From the NCBI GenBank assembly GCA_035633255.1, contig DASQFD010000019.1:1-64000 (forward strand): a DNA stretch of 64,000 nucleotides, written 5' to 3'. Source of the stretch: DASQFD01 sp035633255. Its GTDB lineage: Bacteria > Actinomycetota > Actinomycetes > Actinomycetales > Dermatophilaceae. A program made the position numbers and the translations under genes. Positions 25,848-33,316 of this stretch are shown piece after piece. Position 1 is the first letter of the stretch. The number at the start of each line of letters is the position of its first letter. The notes below the pieces were generated by a model. It saw only the letters and a program-made list of their open reading frames with translations. It was not told where the DNA came from and did no database searches.

Positions 25848-27089
25848 GTGCCCAGCCCGATCAGCGAGCGGTCGTCGCGCGGCGACGAGCGGTCCGTCCT
25901 GGACGCCGCCCGGTCCCCGCTGCACCCGGCTGCCCGCGCCACCCTGCTCGCTGCCCTCGACGCCGGTTGGGCCGACCCGCGCCGCCTGCACCGAGAGGGT
26001 CGCACGGCCCGGATGCTGCTCGACCGGGCGCGGGAGTCGCTCGCCGCCGACCTCGCGGTGCGCCCCGACGAGCTGTCGGTCCACCCGAGCGGCCCGGACG
26101 CGGTGGCGACCGGCATCGCGGGGCTGCGCCACGCGCGCCGCCGCGTCGGCCACGCCCTCGTGACCTCGGCCGCCGACACGGCCGCCGTGCTGCTGGCCGT
26201 CGGCCGGGCCGACCCCGTGCTCGCCGACCCGATGCCCGCCGACCCCGTGCGGGCCGACTCCGTGCCCGCCGACCCCGTGCCCGCCGACCCCGTGCCGGTC
26301 GACCCGCTCGGCCGGGTCGACCTCGACCGGTTCACCGCCGCGGTCGGGGTCCCGGGGACCGCCCTGGCGGTCCTGCACCACGGCAACGGCGAGGTGGGGA
26401 CGCTGCAGCCGGTGCCCGCCGCGGCCGAGGCGTGCACCCGGCACGCGGTGCCCCTCCTCGTGGACGCGACCGCGAGCCTGGGCCGGACCGACCTGCCGGG
26501 CGGTCCCTGGGCCGCGCTGGCCGGTGACGCCGCCTCCTTCGCCGGGCCACCCCTGGGGCTGCTCGCCGTGCGGACCGGGACCCGCTTCGCCCTCCCGGGG
26601 CCGCGACGGGAGCCCGAGCACGGGCGCGCCCGAGCCGACCCGTGGGTGCCCCTGGTCCTGGCCGCCGCCGAGGCGCTGCGCCAGGTCAGCGCCGTCCGGG
26701 CCGCCGAGGAGGCGTCGGCGCGCGCGCTCGTGGACCGGGTCCGCGCCGCCGCCGGTGCGGTCCCGGACGTCGAGGTGGTCGGCGACCCCCAGGCTCGCCT
26801 CCCCCACGTGGTCACCTTCAGCGCGCTCTACGCGGACGGGGAGGCCCTCGTCGGCGAGCTCGACCGCCGGGGCGTCGCGGTGGCCTCGGGATCGGCGTGC
26901 ACCTCGAGCACCCTGCGACCGAGCCACGTCCTGGCCGCCATGGGCGCCCTGACCCACGGCAACGTCCGGGTCACGCTGCCGCTCGCCGCCGTGGCGCCCT
27001 CCCGGGACGCGGACGTGGAGCACCTGCTCACCGAGCTGCCCGGCTCGGTCGCGGCCGTCCGCGCCCGGCTGGGCGCCGAGGGCCTGTGA
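25848..27089 (+). CDS. cysteine-desulfurase-like (aminotransferase class V fold) protein lacking the PLP lysine
   Basis: 413 residues. The fold signatures of NifS/IscS are visible: LHPAARATLLAALDAGWADP, the cofactor-side HHGNGEVGTLQPV, LLVDATASLGR and the catalytic-Cys loop ASGSACTSSTLRPSHVL. However, the segment where the PLP Schiff-base lysine should lie (SAHK) reads GDAASFAGPPLG, and the protein contains no lysine anywhere. A repetitive PADPV-type insert (about residues 122-152; 15-bp DNA repeat at 26218-26304) replaces a normal loop. It overlaps the TusA start by four bases. It may be a non-catalytic sulfur-relay partner of TusA or a decayed enzyme. Similar desulfurase/TusA pairs exist in streptomycetes. 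Confidence 0.8.
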   Translation: MPSPISERSSRGDERSVLDAARSPLHPAARATLLAALDAGWADPRRLHREGRTARMLLDRARESLAADLAVRPDELSVHPSGPDAVATGIAGLRHARRRVGHALVTSAADTAAVLLAVGRADPVLADPMPADPVRADSVPADPVPADPVPVDPLGRVDLDRFTAAVGVPGTALAVLHHGNGEVGTLQPVPAAAEACTRHAVPLLVDATASLGRTDLPGGPWAALAGDAASFAGPPLGLLAVRTGTRFALPGPRREPEHGRARADPWVPLVLAAAEALRQVSAVRAAEEASARALVDRVRAAAGAVPDVEVVGDPQARLPHVVTFSALYADGEALVGELDRRGVAVASGSACTSSTLRPSHVLAAMGALTHGNVRVTLPLAAVAPSRDADVEHLLTELPGSVAAVRARLGAEGL

Positions 27090-27340
27090 CCGGCGCGGGC
27101 GCCGACGCCGAGGTCGACGCGCGGGGCCTGCCCTGCCCGGTGCCGGTCATCCGGCTCGCCCGCGCCACGCGGGACCTGCGCCCTGGGGCCCGGGTCCGCC
27201 TGCTGGCCGACGACCCGGCCGCCCGGGCTGACGTGCCGGCCTGGTGCCGGATGCGCGGGCACACGCTGACGGTGGCCGAGGAGGGCGGGCACACGGCATA
27301 CCTCGTGGTGGTGGGCGACCTCGCGCTCAGGCCCGGCTGA
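27086..27340 (+). CDS. TusA-family sulfurtransferase
   Basis: 84 residues from the GTG at 27086 (GTGA overlap with the desulfurase-like gene). The TusA/SirA signature is present: EVDARGLPCPVPVIRLARATRDL with the sulfur-accepting Cys in C-P-x-P, then LRPGARVRLLADDPAARADVPAWCRMRGHTL and a final beta strand. TusA proteins relay persulfide sulfur for tRNA thiolation or molybdenum cofactor synthesis. Its last 14 bases overlap the convergent aat gene. Confidence 0.88.
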   Translation: MTGAGADAEVDARGLPCPVPVIRLARATRDLRPGARVRLLADDPAARADVPAWCRMRGHTLTVAEEGGHTAYLVVVGDLALRPG

Positions 27341-28019
27341 GGTCGACGTCCGGGGCGCGCAGCGCCTCGGCGAGCGCACCCAGGTAGTCCTCGCGCGGCC
27401 ACTCCTGGGCCCCCAGCCGGGCGAGGTGGGGCGTGGACCACTGCACGTCGACCAGCCGGCGGGGGTCGCCGTCGCGGCCGAGGCGCTCGACGAGCGCCAC
27501 GAGCGCGACCTTCGAGGCGTCACGGACGGTGTGGAACATCGACTCCCCGGCGAACAGGCCACCGACGGCCACCCCGTACAGGCCGCCGACCAGCCGCCCG
27601 TCGCGCCACGTCTCCACGCTGTGGGCCCAGCCCAGGCGGTGCAACGCGGCGTAGGCCCCCATGACGTCGGCGGTGATCCACCGCCCCTCCCGCTCGGGGT
27701 CGGCGCAGCGCCGCACCACCTCCTCGAAGGCGGTGTCCACCCGGACCTCGAAGCGCGGCAGCACCTTGCGCAGCGACGACCGCACCCGCAGGGCGCCGAG
27801 CGGGAGGACCCCGCGCGGGTCCGGTGACCACCAGCCGACCGGACCGGCCCCGTCCCGCCCCAGCCCCATGGGGAAGAGGCCGGACCGGTATGCCGTGAGC
27901 AGCGTCCCGGGTGCGAGGTCCGCTCCCCCGGCCACCAGGTCCTCACCCGGCTGGGGCCGGACGTCGTTGAGCCGCCACGGGGTCGGTGGCGCCTCGACGG
28001 GCGGGAAGGGCACCGTCAC
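27327..28019 (-). CDS. aat: leucyl/phenylalanyl-tRNA-protein transferase
   Basis: 230 residues. Marks proteins for ClpS/ClpAP by adding Leu or Phe from tRNA to N-terminal Lys/Arg (N-end rule). Family motifs: LTAYRSGLFPMG, WWSPDPRGVLPL, GRWITADVMGAYAALHRLGWAHSVETW, GGLYGVAVGGLFAGESMFH and LVDVQWSTPHLARLGA. Length is usual. The GTG start lies 13 bases downstream of the stop of the adenosine-kinase-like gene, so it ends that operon. Confidence 0.95.
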   Translation of the reverse strand: MTVPFPPVEAPPTPWRLNDVRPQPGEDLVAGGADLAPGTLLTAYRSGLFPMGLGRDGAGPVGWWSPDPRGVLPLGALRVRSSLRKVLPRFEVRVDTAFEEVVRRCADPEREGRWITADVMGAYAALHRLGWAHSVETWRDGRLVGGLYGVAVGGLFAGESMFHTVRDASKVALVALVERLGRDGDPRRLVDVQWSTPHLARLGAQEWPREDYLGALAEALRAPDVDLSRA

Positions 28020-28032
28020 GGCGGGCGGGCGG

Positions 28033-29016
28033 TCAGGGGTGGCCGAAGGTGAGGTGCTCCGCGACGTCGGCCGCGGCGTCGTCGCCGTAGGCCCGGGCGA
28101 GGCGGTCGAGGAACGCGGCGCGCCCGAGCACGTACTCCTGGGTGCCGACCGTCTCCAGGACGTGCGCGGCGACGACGGACCCGATCTCGGCGCACCGCTG
28201 GGAGGTCAGGCCGGCGGCGAGACCGCTGAGGAAGCCGCCGCGGAAGGCGTCACCGACGCCGGTGGGGTCCACCCGCTCCACGTCACCGGCGACCGGGACG
28301 TGCACCGGGTCCTGGCCCTTCGCCATGACCAGCGCGCCGTCCTTGCCCTGGGTGATGACGCGCGTGGTGACCCGGCGTCCCACCTCCTCGGCGTCCCAGC
28401 CGGTCTTCTGCTCGGTGAGGTGGGACTCGTACTCGTTGGTGAAGAGGTAGTCGGCCCCGTCGATGAGCTGGCGGATGAAGGGCCCCTCGGCGAAGGCGAG
28501 CTGCTGGGAGGGGTCGGCGACGAAGGTGTAGCCGCGGTCACGGCACTCCTCGGTGTGGCGCAGCATGGCGTCGGGGTCGTTCGCGCCGATGAGGACGAGG
28601 TCCAGGCCCTCCTCCCCCGCCACCGGGCCGAGCTCGATGTTGCGGGCGTCGGACATGGCGCCGGCGTAGAACGTCGCCATCTGCGCCATGTCGTCGTCGG
28701 TGGTGCAGACGAAGCGGGCGGTGTGCCGCTCCTCGGAGATGTGCACGTGGGTGCAGTCGACACCGTGGCGGGTGAGCCAGCTGCGGTAGTCCCCGAAGTC
28801 CTGGCCCGCCGCGCCGACCAGCAGCGGGCGCTGGCCGAGTGCCGCCATCGCGAAGCAGATGTTGGGGGCCACCCCACCACGGCGGATCTCGAGGGACTCG
28901 GCGAGGAAGGAGACCGAGATCTTGTCGAGCTGGTCCACGACGAGGGAGTCGGCGAACCGGCCCCGGAAGGTCATGAGGTGGTCGGTTGCGATGGACCCGG
29001 TGACGGCGACACGCAC
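28033..29016 (-). CDS. PfkB-family sugar/nucleoside kinase, adenosine-kinase-like
   Basis: 327 residues. The PfkB second signature DPTGVGDAFRGGFLSGLA carries the catalytic Asp, and the first half has RRGGVAPNICFAMAALG as in mycobacterial adenosine kinase (AdoK, Rv2202c), at the same chromosomal position. The pattern GSIATDHLMTFRGRF at the N-terminus also matches AdoK. Probably phosphorylates adenosine to AMP for purine salvage; another PfkB substrate is possible. Leaderless GTG start with TAGTTT six bases upstream. Confidence 0.8.
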   Translation of the reverse strand: MRVAVTGSIATDHLMTFRGRFADSLVVDQLDKISVSFLAESLEIRRGGVAPNICFAMAALGQRPLLVGAAGQDFGDYRSWLTRHGVDCTHVHISEERHTARFVCTTDDDMAQMATFYAGAMSDARNIELGPVAGEEGLDLVLIGANDPDAMLRHTEECRDRGYTFVADPSQQLAFAEGPFIRQLIDGADYLFTNEYESHLTEQKTGWDAEEVGRRVTTRVITQGKDGALVMAKGQDPVHVPVAGDVERVDPTGVGDAFRGGFLSGLAAGLTSQRCAEIGSVVAAHVLETVGTQEYVLGRAAFLDRLARAYGDDAAADVAEHLTFGHP

Positions 29017-29022
29017 CCGGCG

Positions 29023-29028
29023 AAACTA
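29023..29028 (-). promoter_or_regulatory. -10 element TAGTTT, leaderless adenosine-kinase-like gene
   Basis: TAGTTT in minus-strand sense ends six bases before the GTG at 29016. Confidence 0.5.
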
Positions 29029-29098
29029 CCGCACGGCGAGGAGCGGGCGGTTCATGCCCGGGTGGGCCGCCCGGGGTCAGCCGGGGCGGCGCCCATCC

Positions 29099-29121
29099 GC
29101 CCGGGGCCATCCGCCCCGGGC
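29099..29121 (-). terminator. hairpin downstream of the A-type Fe-S carrier gene
   Basis: GCCCGGGG (29099-29106) pairs with CCCCGGGC (29114-29121) around a seven-base loop, 14 bases past the carrier gene stop and before the next minus-strand gene. No U-tract. Confidence 0.5.
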
Positions 29122-29134
29122 CATCCCCCCGCGG

Positions 29135-29512
29135 TCAGCTGAAGGAGTCGCCGCAGGCGCAGGAGCTGCCCGCGTTGGGGTTGTCGATGGTGAAGCCCTG
29201 CTTCTCGATGGTGTCGGCGAAGTCGATGGTCGCGCCGTCGAGGTACGGACCGGACATCCGGTCGATGACGACCTCGACACCGTCGAAGCCGCGCACGAGG
29301 TCACCGTCGAGCGAGCGCTCGTCGAAGTAGAGCTGGTAGATCAGGCCCGAGCAGCCGCCGGGCTGGACCCCGACGCGCAGGCGCAGGTCGTCACGGCCCT
29401 CCTGCTCGAGCAGGGACCGGATCTTCGAGGCGGCCACGTCGGTCAGGACCACGCCGTGGGCGGCCGCCTCGGCCGGGGCCGGGGCGAGGGTGGTGTCGAG
29501 CTGCTCGCTCAT
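29135..29512 (-). CDS. A-type iron-sulfur carrier protein (HesB/IscA/ErpA)
   Basis: 125 residues from the ATG at 29512, preceded by AAGGAG. The three cluster Cys of A-type carriers are present: VGVQPGGCSGLIYQL and the C-terminal SSCACGDSFS. They accept Fe-S clusters from the assembly scaffold and deliver them to apo-proteins. Plausible clients in this window are LipA, NadA, QcrA and EtfD. Counterpart of Rv2204c. An 18-residue low-complexity leader precedes the domain (VVLTDVAASKIRSLL). Confidence 0.92.
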   Translation of the reverse strand: MSEQLDTTLAPAPAEAAAHGVVLTDVAASKIRSLLEQEGRDDLRLRVGVQPGGCSGLIYQLYFDERSLDGDLVRGFDGVEVVIDRMSGPYLDGATIDFADTIEKQGFTIDNPNAGSSCACGDSFS

Positions 29513-29619
29513 CGGGTGGCTCCTTCTGGAGGTCGTCTGGTCGGAGGAGGTCAACGGCCGGCAGGCGCCCGCGATTCCCCGCTGTCCTCAGGATACGTCC
29601 TCGCGCCGACGGCGCCCGC

Positions 29620-30780
29620 TCATCGAGCCGGCGACCAGGTGCGGGCCACCCGGGCGACGCGGGCCCGCAGGGTCCCGACGGGGTCCAACATCGCCCCCTC
29701 CAGCTGGGCCGGGGAGTCCGCGACGGCGTAGCAGCCGCTCAGTCCCAGGGCCATCGTCTCCCGCCGGCCGACCAGCACCTGACCCGCGACGACCACGGCC
29801 GGCGTGCCGTGGCGCAGGGCCGCGTCTGCCACGCCGGCGACGACCTTCCCGCGCAGGCTCTGCCAGTCGAACCGGCCCTCCCCCGTGACCACGAGGTCGG
29901 TCTGCGAGAGCCGCTCGGAGAAGCGAACCGCCGTCAGGACCTCCTCGACACCGCTCACCCGGCGCCCCCCGAGGAGCAGCAGGCCGTAGCCGAGCCCCCC
30001 GGCCGCGCCCGCACCCGGCTCGCGGTCCAGCCGCCGGGGGTGCCCGGTGAGGAGGTCGATCGTCGGCTCGAGCGTCCCCGCGGCCACCTCGGCGAACCGG
30101 CCCAGGGCCCCCTCGAGGGCCTGCGCGGTCACGGGGTCCGCGCCCTTCTGCGGCGCGTAGACCGCGCTGGCGCCCTGGAGCCCCAGGAGCGGGTTGTCGA
30201 CGTCGGTCGCGGCGACGACGTCGACGCCGGCGAGCCGCTCCCGCACCCCGGCCAGTCCCGCGAGCGCGTCCTCCGGGGTGTCGGCGAGCGCCAGCCCGCC
30301 CCGGGCGAGGACCTCCGAGGGGCCGGCGCCCAGGGCCGCGAGCATCCCGGCCCCGGCGTCGTTGGTGCCGCTGCCACCGAGCCCCACGACGACCCGCGTG
30401 GCCCCCTCCTCGACCGCGGCGGCGACCAGCTGCCCGACTCCCCAGCTGCTGGTCAGGGCCGGGTTGCGCTCGTCGGCGCCCAGCAGGTGCAGGCCGGCCG
30501 CCTGCGCCGACTCCACGTATGCCGTGCGCGTCCCGTCCTCGACGATGAGCACCGCCGCGGGCACCTCGCGCCCGAGCGGGTCGCTCACGGTCACCGCGAC
30601 GGTGGTGGCCTCCACCGCGGTCTCCAGGACGTCCAGGAAGCCGGGTCCGCCGTCCGAGAGCGGCAGCAGCAGGGTCTCGTCGTGCGGGGCGCCGTCGTTC
30701 CAGCCGACCGCCATGGCCCGGGCCGCCTGGACGCTCGTCAGCGTGCCGGTGAAGCAGTCCGGGGCCAGGAGGACGCGCAC
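29620..30780 (-). CDS. glxK: glycerate kinase (GckA/GlxK family)
   Basis: 386 residues from the GTG at 30780; homology begins RVLLAPDCFTGTLTSVQAARAMAVGW, the family N-terminus. Further motifs: PLSDGGPGFLDVL, VVGLGGSGTNDAGAGMLAALGA, ATDVDNPLLGLQGASAVYAPQKGA and VTGEGRFDWQSLRGKVVAGV. Phosphorylates D-glycerate. Counterpart of Rv2205c. Leaderless start: TAGCCT ends seven bases upstream. The open frame continuing upstream is only the 64-bp repeat array and is not coding. Confidence 0.9.
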   Translation of the reverse strand: MRVLLAPDCFTGTLTSVQAARAMAVGWNDGAPHDETLLLPLSDGGPGFLDVLETAVEATTVAVTVSDPLGREVPAAVLIVEDGTRTAYVESAQAAGLHLLGADERNPALTSSWGVGQLVAAAVEEGATRVVVGLGGSGTNDAGAGMLAALGAGPSEVLARGGLALADTPEDALAGLAGVRERLAGVDVVAATDVDNPLLGLQGASAVYAPQKGADPVTAQALEGALGRFAEVAAGTLEPTIDLLTGHPRRLDREPGAGAAGGLGYGLLLLGGRRVSGVEEVLTAVRFSERLSQTDLVVTGEGRFDWQSLRGKVVAGVADAALRHGTPAVVVAGQVLVGRRETMALGLSGCYAVADSPAQLEGAMLDPVGTLRARVARVARTWSPAR

Positions 30781-30787
30781 GAGCGGA

Positions 30788-30793
30788 AGGCTA
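30788..30793 (-). promoter_or_regulatory. -10 element TAGCCT, leaderless glycerate kinase
   Basis: TAGCCT in minus-strand sense ends seven bases before the GTG at 30780; the repeat array begins four bases further upstream. Confidence 0.5.
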
Positions 30794-30796
30794 CCG

Positions 30797-31033
30797 ACCC
30801 GCCGCACCCGCGCCCGGGTCGAGGTGATGACCGACCCGCCCCAGGTCGCGCAACACCTCCACCCGCCGCACCCCCGCCCGGGTCGAGGTGACCACCGACC
30901 CGCCCCAGGTCGCACAACACCTCCACCCGCCGCACCCCCACCCGGGTCGAGGTGATGACCGACCCGCCCCAAGTCGCGCAACACCTCCACCCGCCGCACC
31001 CGCGCCCGGGTCGAGGTGACCACCGACCCGCCC
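30797..31033. repeat. 64-bp minisatellite, about 3.7 tandem copies
   Basis: The anchor GAGGTG recurs at 30821, 30885, 30949 and 31013, exactly 64 bases apart. Copies differ at only a few sites: copies 1 and 3 have GATGACC after the anchor region, copies 2 and 4 have GACCACC. Each full unit contains a hairpin GGGTCG-N10-CGACCC. The period is not a multiple of three, so it is not coding. It fills almost all the divergent region between glycerate kinase and nadA. Confidence 0.95.
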
Positions 31034-31063
31034 GAGGCGGGGCGGGCACCCGGCGGCACGGCA

Positions 31064-31069
31064 TACCCT
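31064..31069 (+). promoter_or_regulatory. -10 element TACCCT, leaderless nadA
   Basis: TACCCT ends six bases before the GTG at 31076. Its first bases are part of a CGGCATAC motif copy. Confidence 0.55.
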
Positions 31070-31075
31070 GTCCGG

Positions 31076-32251
31076 GTGACGACGACGCCCGCGGCGCCCC
31101 TGCTCCCACTGCTCCTCCTGGGGCAGGGTCGCGACCTGCGCAGCGAGCGGGGCGTGGAGTGCCCGGGCGACCTCCCGGCGCCCTCGGACCCGACGCTGGT
31201 GGAGCGTGCCCGCGCGGCCAAGGAGGCCCTCGGGGAGAGAGTGTTCGTGCTCGGGCACCATTACCAGCGCGACGAGGTCATCGCCTTCGCCGACACCACC
31301 GGGGACTCCTTCAAGCTGGCGCGCGAGGCAGCGGCCCGCCCCGGGGCGCCCTGGATCGTCTTCTGCGGTGTCCACTTCATGGCGGAGTCGGCCGACATCC
31401 TCACCGCGGACGACCAGACCGTGATCCTCCCCGACCTCGCCGCCGGGTGCTCGATGGCCGACATGGCGGCACCGGACCAGGTGGCGGACTGCTGGGACGA
31501 CCTGGTGGAGGCCGGCGTCGCCGACGACGTCGTGCCCGTGACCTACATGAACTCCTCCGCGGCCATCAAGGCCTTCACCGGCCGCAACGGCGGGACGGTG
31601 TGCACGTCCTCCAACGCCGCGACCGCCCTGCGCTGGGCGCTCGACGGTGCCGGGGACCGCGGGAAGGTGCTCTTCCTCCCCGACCAGCACCTCGGCCGCA
31701 ACACCTACGTGCGCGACCTCGGCGGCGAGCTCGACGAGTGCGTCGTGTGGGACCCGCACCGGCCGAGGGGCGGGCTGACCGCGGCGGACCTCCAGCGGGC
31801 CCGGATGATCCTCTGGCGGGGCCACTGCTCCGTGCACGGACGCTTCTCGGTGGACGCGGTGGCGGCGGCGCGGCGCGAGGTCCCCGGCGTCAAGGTCATC
31901 GTGCACCCCGAGTGCCGCCACGAGGTGGTCGAGCTGGCCGACGAGGTCGGGTCCACGGAGGGCATCATCCAGACGATCGCCGCCGCCCCGGACGGCACGG
32001 CCTGGGCGGTGGGCACCGAGCTGAACCTCGTGCGCCGGCTCGCGGCGCGCTTCCCCCGGCAGCGGATCGTCTTCCTCGAGAAGAACGTCTGCTACTGCTC
32101 GACGATGAACCGCATCGACCTGCCCCACCTGGTGTGGGCGCTGGAGTCGCTCGTCGCCGGCCGGGTCGTCAACGCCGTCGCCGTCCATCCGGACGTCGCC
32201 GCGGACGCCCGGGTGGCGCTGGACCGGATGCTGGCGCTCCCCGGCGCCTGA
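31076..32251 (+). CDS. nadA: quinolinate synthase
   Basis: 391 residues from the GTG at 31076; the frame open further upstream runs into the repeat array. Condenses iminoaspartate with dihydroxyacetone phosphate in NAD synthesis. The three [4Fe-4S] ligands are recognisable: WIVFCGVHFMAESA, GGTVCTSSNA and FLEKNVCYCSTMN. Active-site segments LGHHYQRDEVIAFAD, VTYMNSSAAIKAFTG, LFLPDQHLGRNT and IVHPECRHEVVELAD are intact. nadB and nadC are not adjacent, which is unusual for actinobacteria. Long form, as in other actinomycetes. Confidence 0.95.
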   Translation: MTTTPAAPLLPLLLLGQGRDLRSERGVECPGDLPAPSDPTLVERARAAKEALGERVFVLGHHYQRDEVIAFADTTGDSFKLAREAAARPGAPWIVFCGVHFMAESADILTADDQTVILPDLAAGCSMADMAAPDQVADCWDDLVEAGVADDVVPVTYMNSSAAIKAFTGRNGGTVCTSSNAATALRWALDGAGDRGKVLFLPDQHLGRNTYVRDLGGELDECVVWDPHRPRGGLTAADLQRARMILWRGHCSVHGRFSVDAVAAARREVPGVKVIVHPECRHEVVELADEVGSTEGIIQTIAAAPDGTAWAVGTELNLVRRLAARFPRQRIVFLEKNVCYCSTMNRIDLPHLVWALESLVAGRVVNAVAVHPDVAADARVALDRMLALPGA

Positions 32252-32283
32252 TCCGCACCCCGACGCGGCCGGTCAGGCGCCGG
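32241..32283. terminator. bidirectional hairpin between nadA and the GST-like gene
   Basis: CCGGCGCCTGA (32241-32251) pairs perfectly over 11 bases with TCAGGCGCCGG (32273-32283). The 21-base loop can form a further CCGC/GCGG pair. Both genes' TGA stops lie in the arms. No U-tract. Confidence 0.7.
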
Positions 32284-33316
32284 CCACCCGCACCATGCCG
32301 GACGCGTCGACGTGCGGGTTGTGCGCCCGCGGCACCCGTTCGGCCACCGGCGGCGGGCCGGGCGGGGTGCCGTCGCCGAAGGGGGTGCCGCCCAGCGCCG
32401 CGCGCCCGTGCGGCTCCCCCCAGCCGGACAGGTCGGGCCCCTGGGGCACGACGCCGGTGGGGTTGATGTCGCGCTGCACGACGTAGTAGTGCGCCTTGAT
32501 CTGCACGAAGTCGGTGGTGTCGCCGAAGCCCGGGGTCTGGAACAGGTCGCGCGCGTAGTCCCACAGCACCGGCATCTCGACCAGCTTCGACCGGTTGCAC
32601 TTGAAGTGGCCGTGGTAGACGGCGTCGAACCGGGCCAGGGTGGTGAAGAGCCGCACGTCGGCCTCGGTCACGTGGTCACCGACGAGGTAGCGCCGGTCGG
32701 CCAGTCGCTCCGCCAGCCAGTCGAGCGCGGTGAACAGCCGGTCGTATGCCGCGTCGTAGGCCTCCTGGGTGCCGGCGAACCCGCAGCGGTACACCCCGTT
32801 GTTGACCTCGGAGTAGATCCGCCCGCTCACCTCGTCGATCTCCGCGCGCCACGGCTGCGGGTAGAGGTCGGGGGCGCCCTCGCGGTGGTGCACTCGCCAC
32901 TGGGTGGCGAGGTCGAGGGTGATCGTCGGGAAGTCGTTGGTGACGACCTGCCCGGTCGGGACGTCGACGACCGCGGGCACGGTGATGCCGCGCGGGTAGC
33001 CCGGCTGCCGCTTCTCGTACGCGTCCTTGAGCCGGGGGACGCCCAGCACCGGGTCCACCCCTCCGGGGTCCAGGTCGAAGGTCCAGCTGTCGGCGTCGTG
33101 CGTCGGGCCGCAGAGCCCCATCGAGACGGCGTCCTCGAGGCCGAGCAGGCGCCGGACGATGATGGCCCGGTTCGCCCACGGGCACGCCCGCGCCGCCACG
33201 AGCCGGTAGCGCCCGGGCTCCACCGGCCAGGTCGCGCCCGGCTCGGCGCTGATCCGGTCACCGAGATAGCGCGTGTCCCGCTCGAAGGTCGGCTCGACGT
33301 ACGTTCCCTGGGCCAT
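32273..33316 (-). CDS. glutathionyl-hydroquinone-reductase-like (Xi-class GST) protein
   Basis: 347 residues from ATG 33316. The thioredoxin-fold active site is ARACPWANRAIIVRRLLGL with the Cys of the Xi-class CPWA motif; FDLDPGGVDPVLGVPRLKDAYEKRQPGYPRGITVPAVVD and SEVNNGVYRCGFAGTQEAYD, DVRLFTTLARFDAVYHGHFKCN follow. These enzymes reduce glutathionyl-hydroquinones; actinobacteria use mycothiol, so the physiological thiol is probably mycothiol. Its ATG overlaps the M20 peptidase stop by one base (TGATG), so translation is coupled. Confidence 0.85.
   Translation of the reverse strand: MAQGTYVEPTFERDTRYLGDRISAEPGATWPVEPGRYRLVAARACPWANRAIIVRRLLGLEDAVSMGLCGPTHDADSWTFDLDPGGVDPVLGVPRLKDAYEKRQPGYPRGITVPAVVDVPTGQVVTNDFPTITLDLATQWRVHHREGAPDLYPQPWRAEIDEVSGRIYSEVNNGVYRCGFAGTQEAYDAAYDRLFTALDWLAERLADRRYLVGDHVTEADVRLFTTLARFDAVYHGHFKCNRSKLVEMPVLWDYARDLFQTPGFGDTTDFVQIKAHYYVVQRDINPTGVVPQGPDLSGWGEPHGRAALGGTPFGDGTPPGPPPVAERVPRAHNPHVDASGMVRVAGA

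Noticed and set aside
30781..31221. Open frame across the 64-bp repeats, which would extend glycerate kinase
   Set aside because: The repeat period is not a multiple of three and homology starts at 30780.
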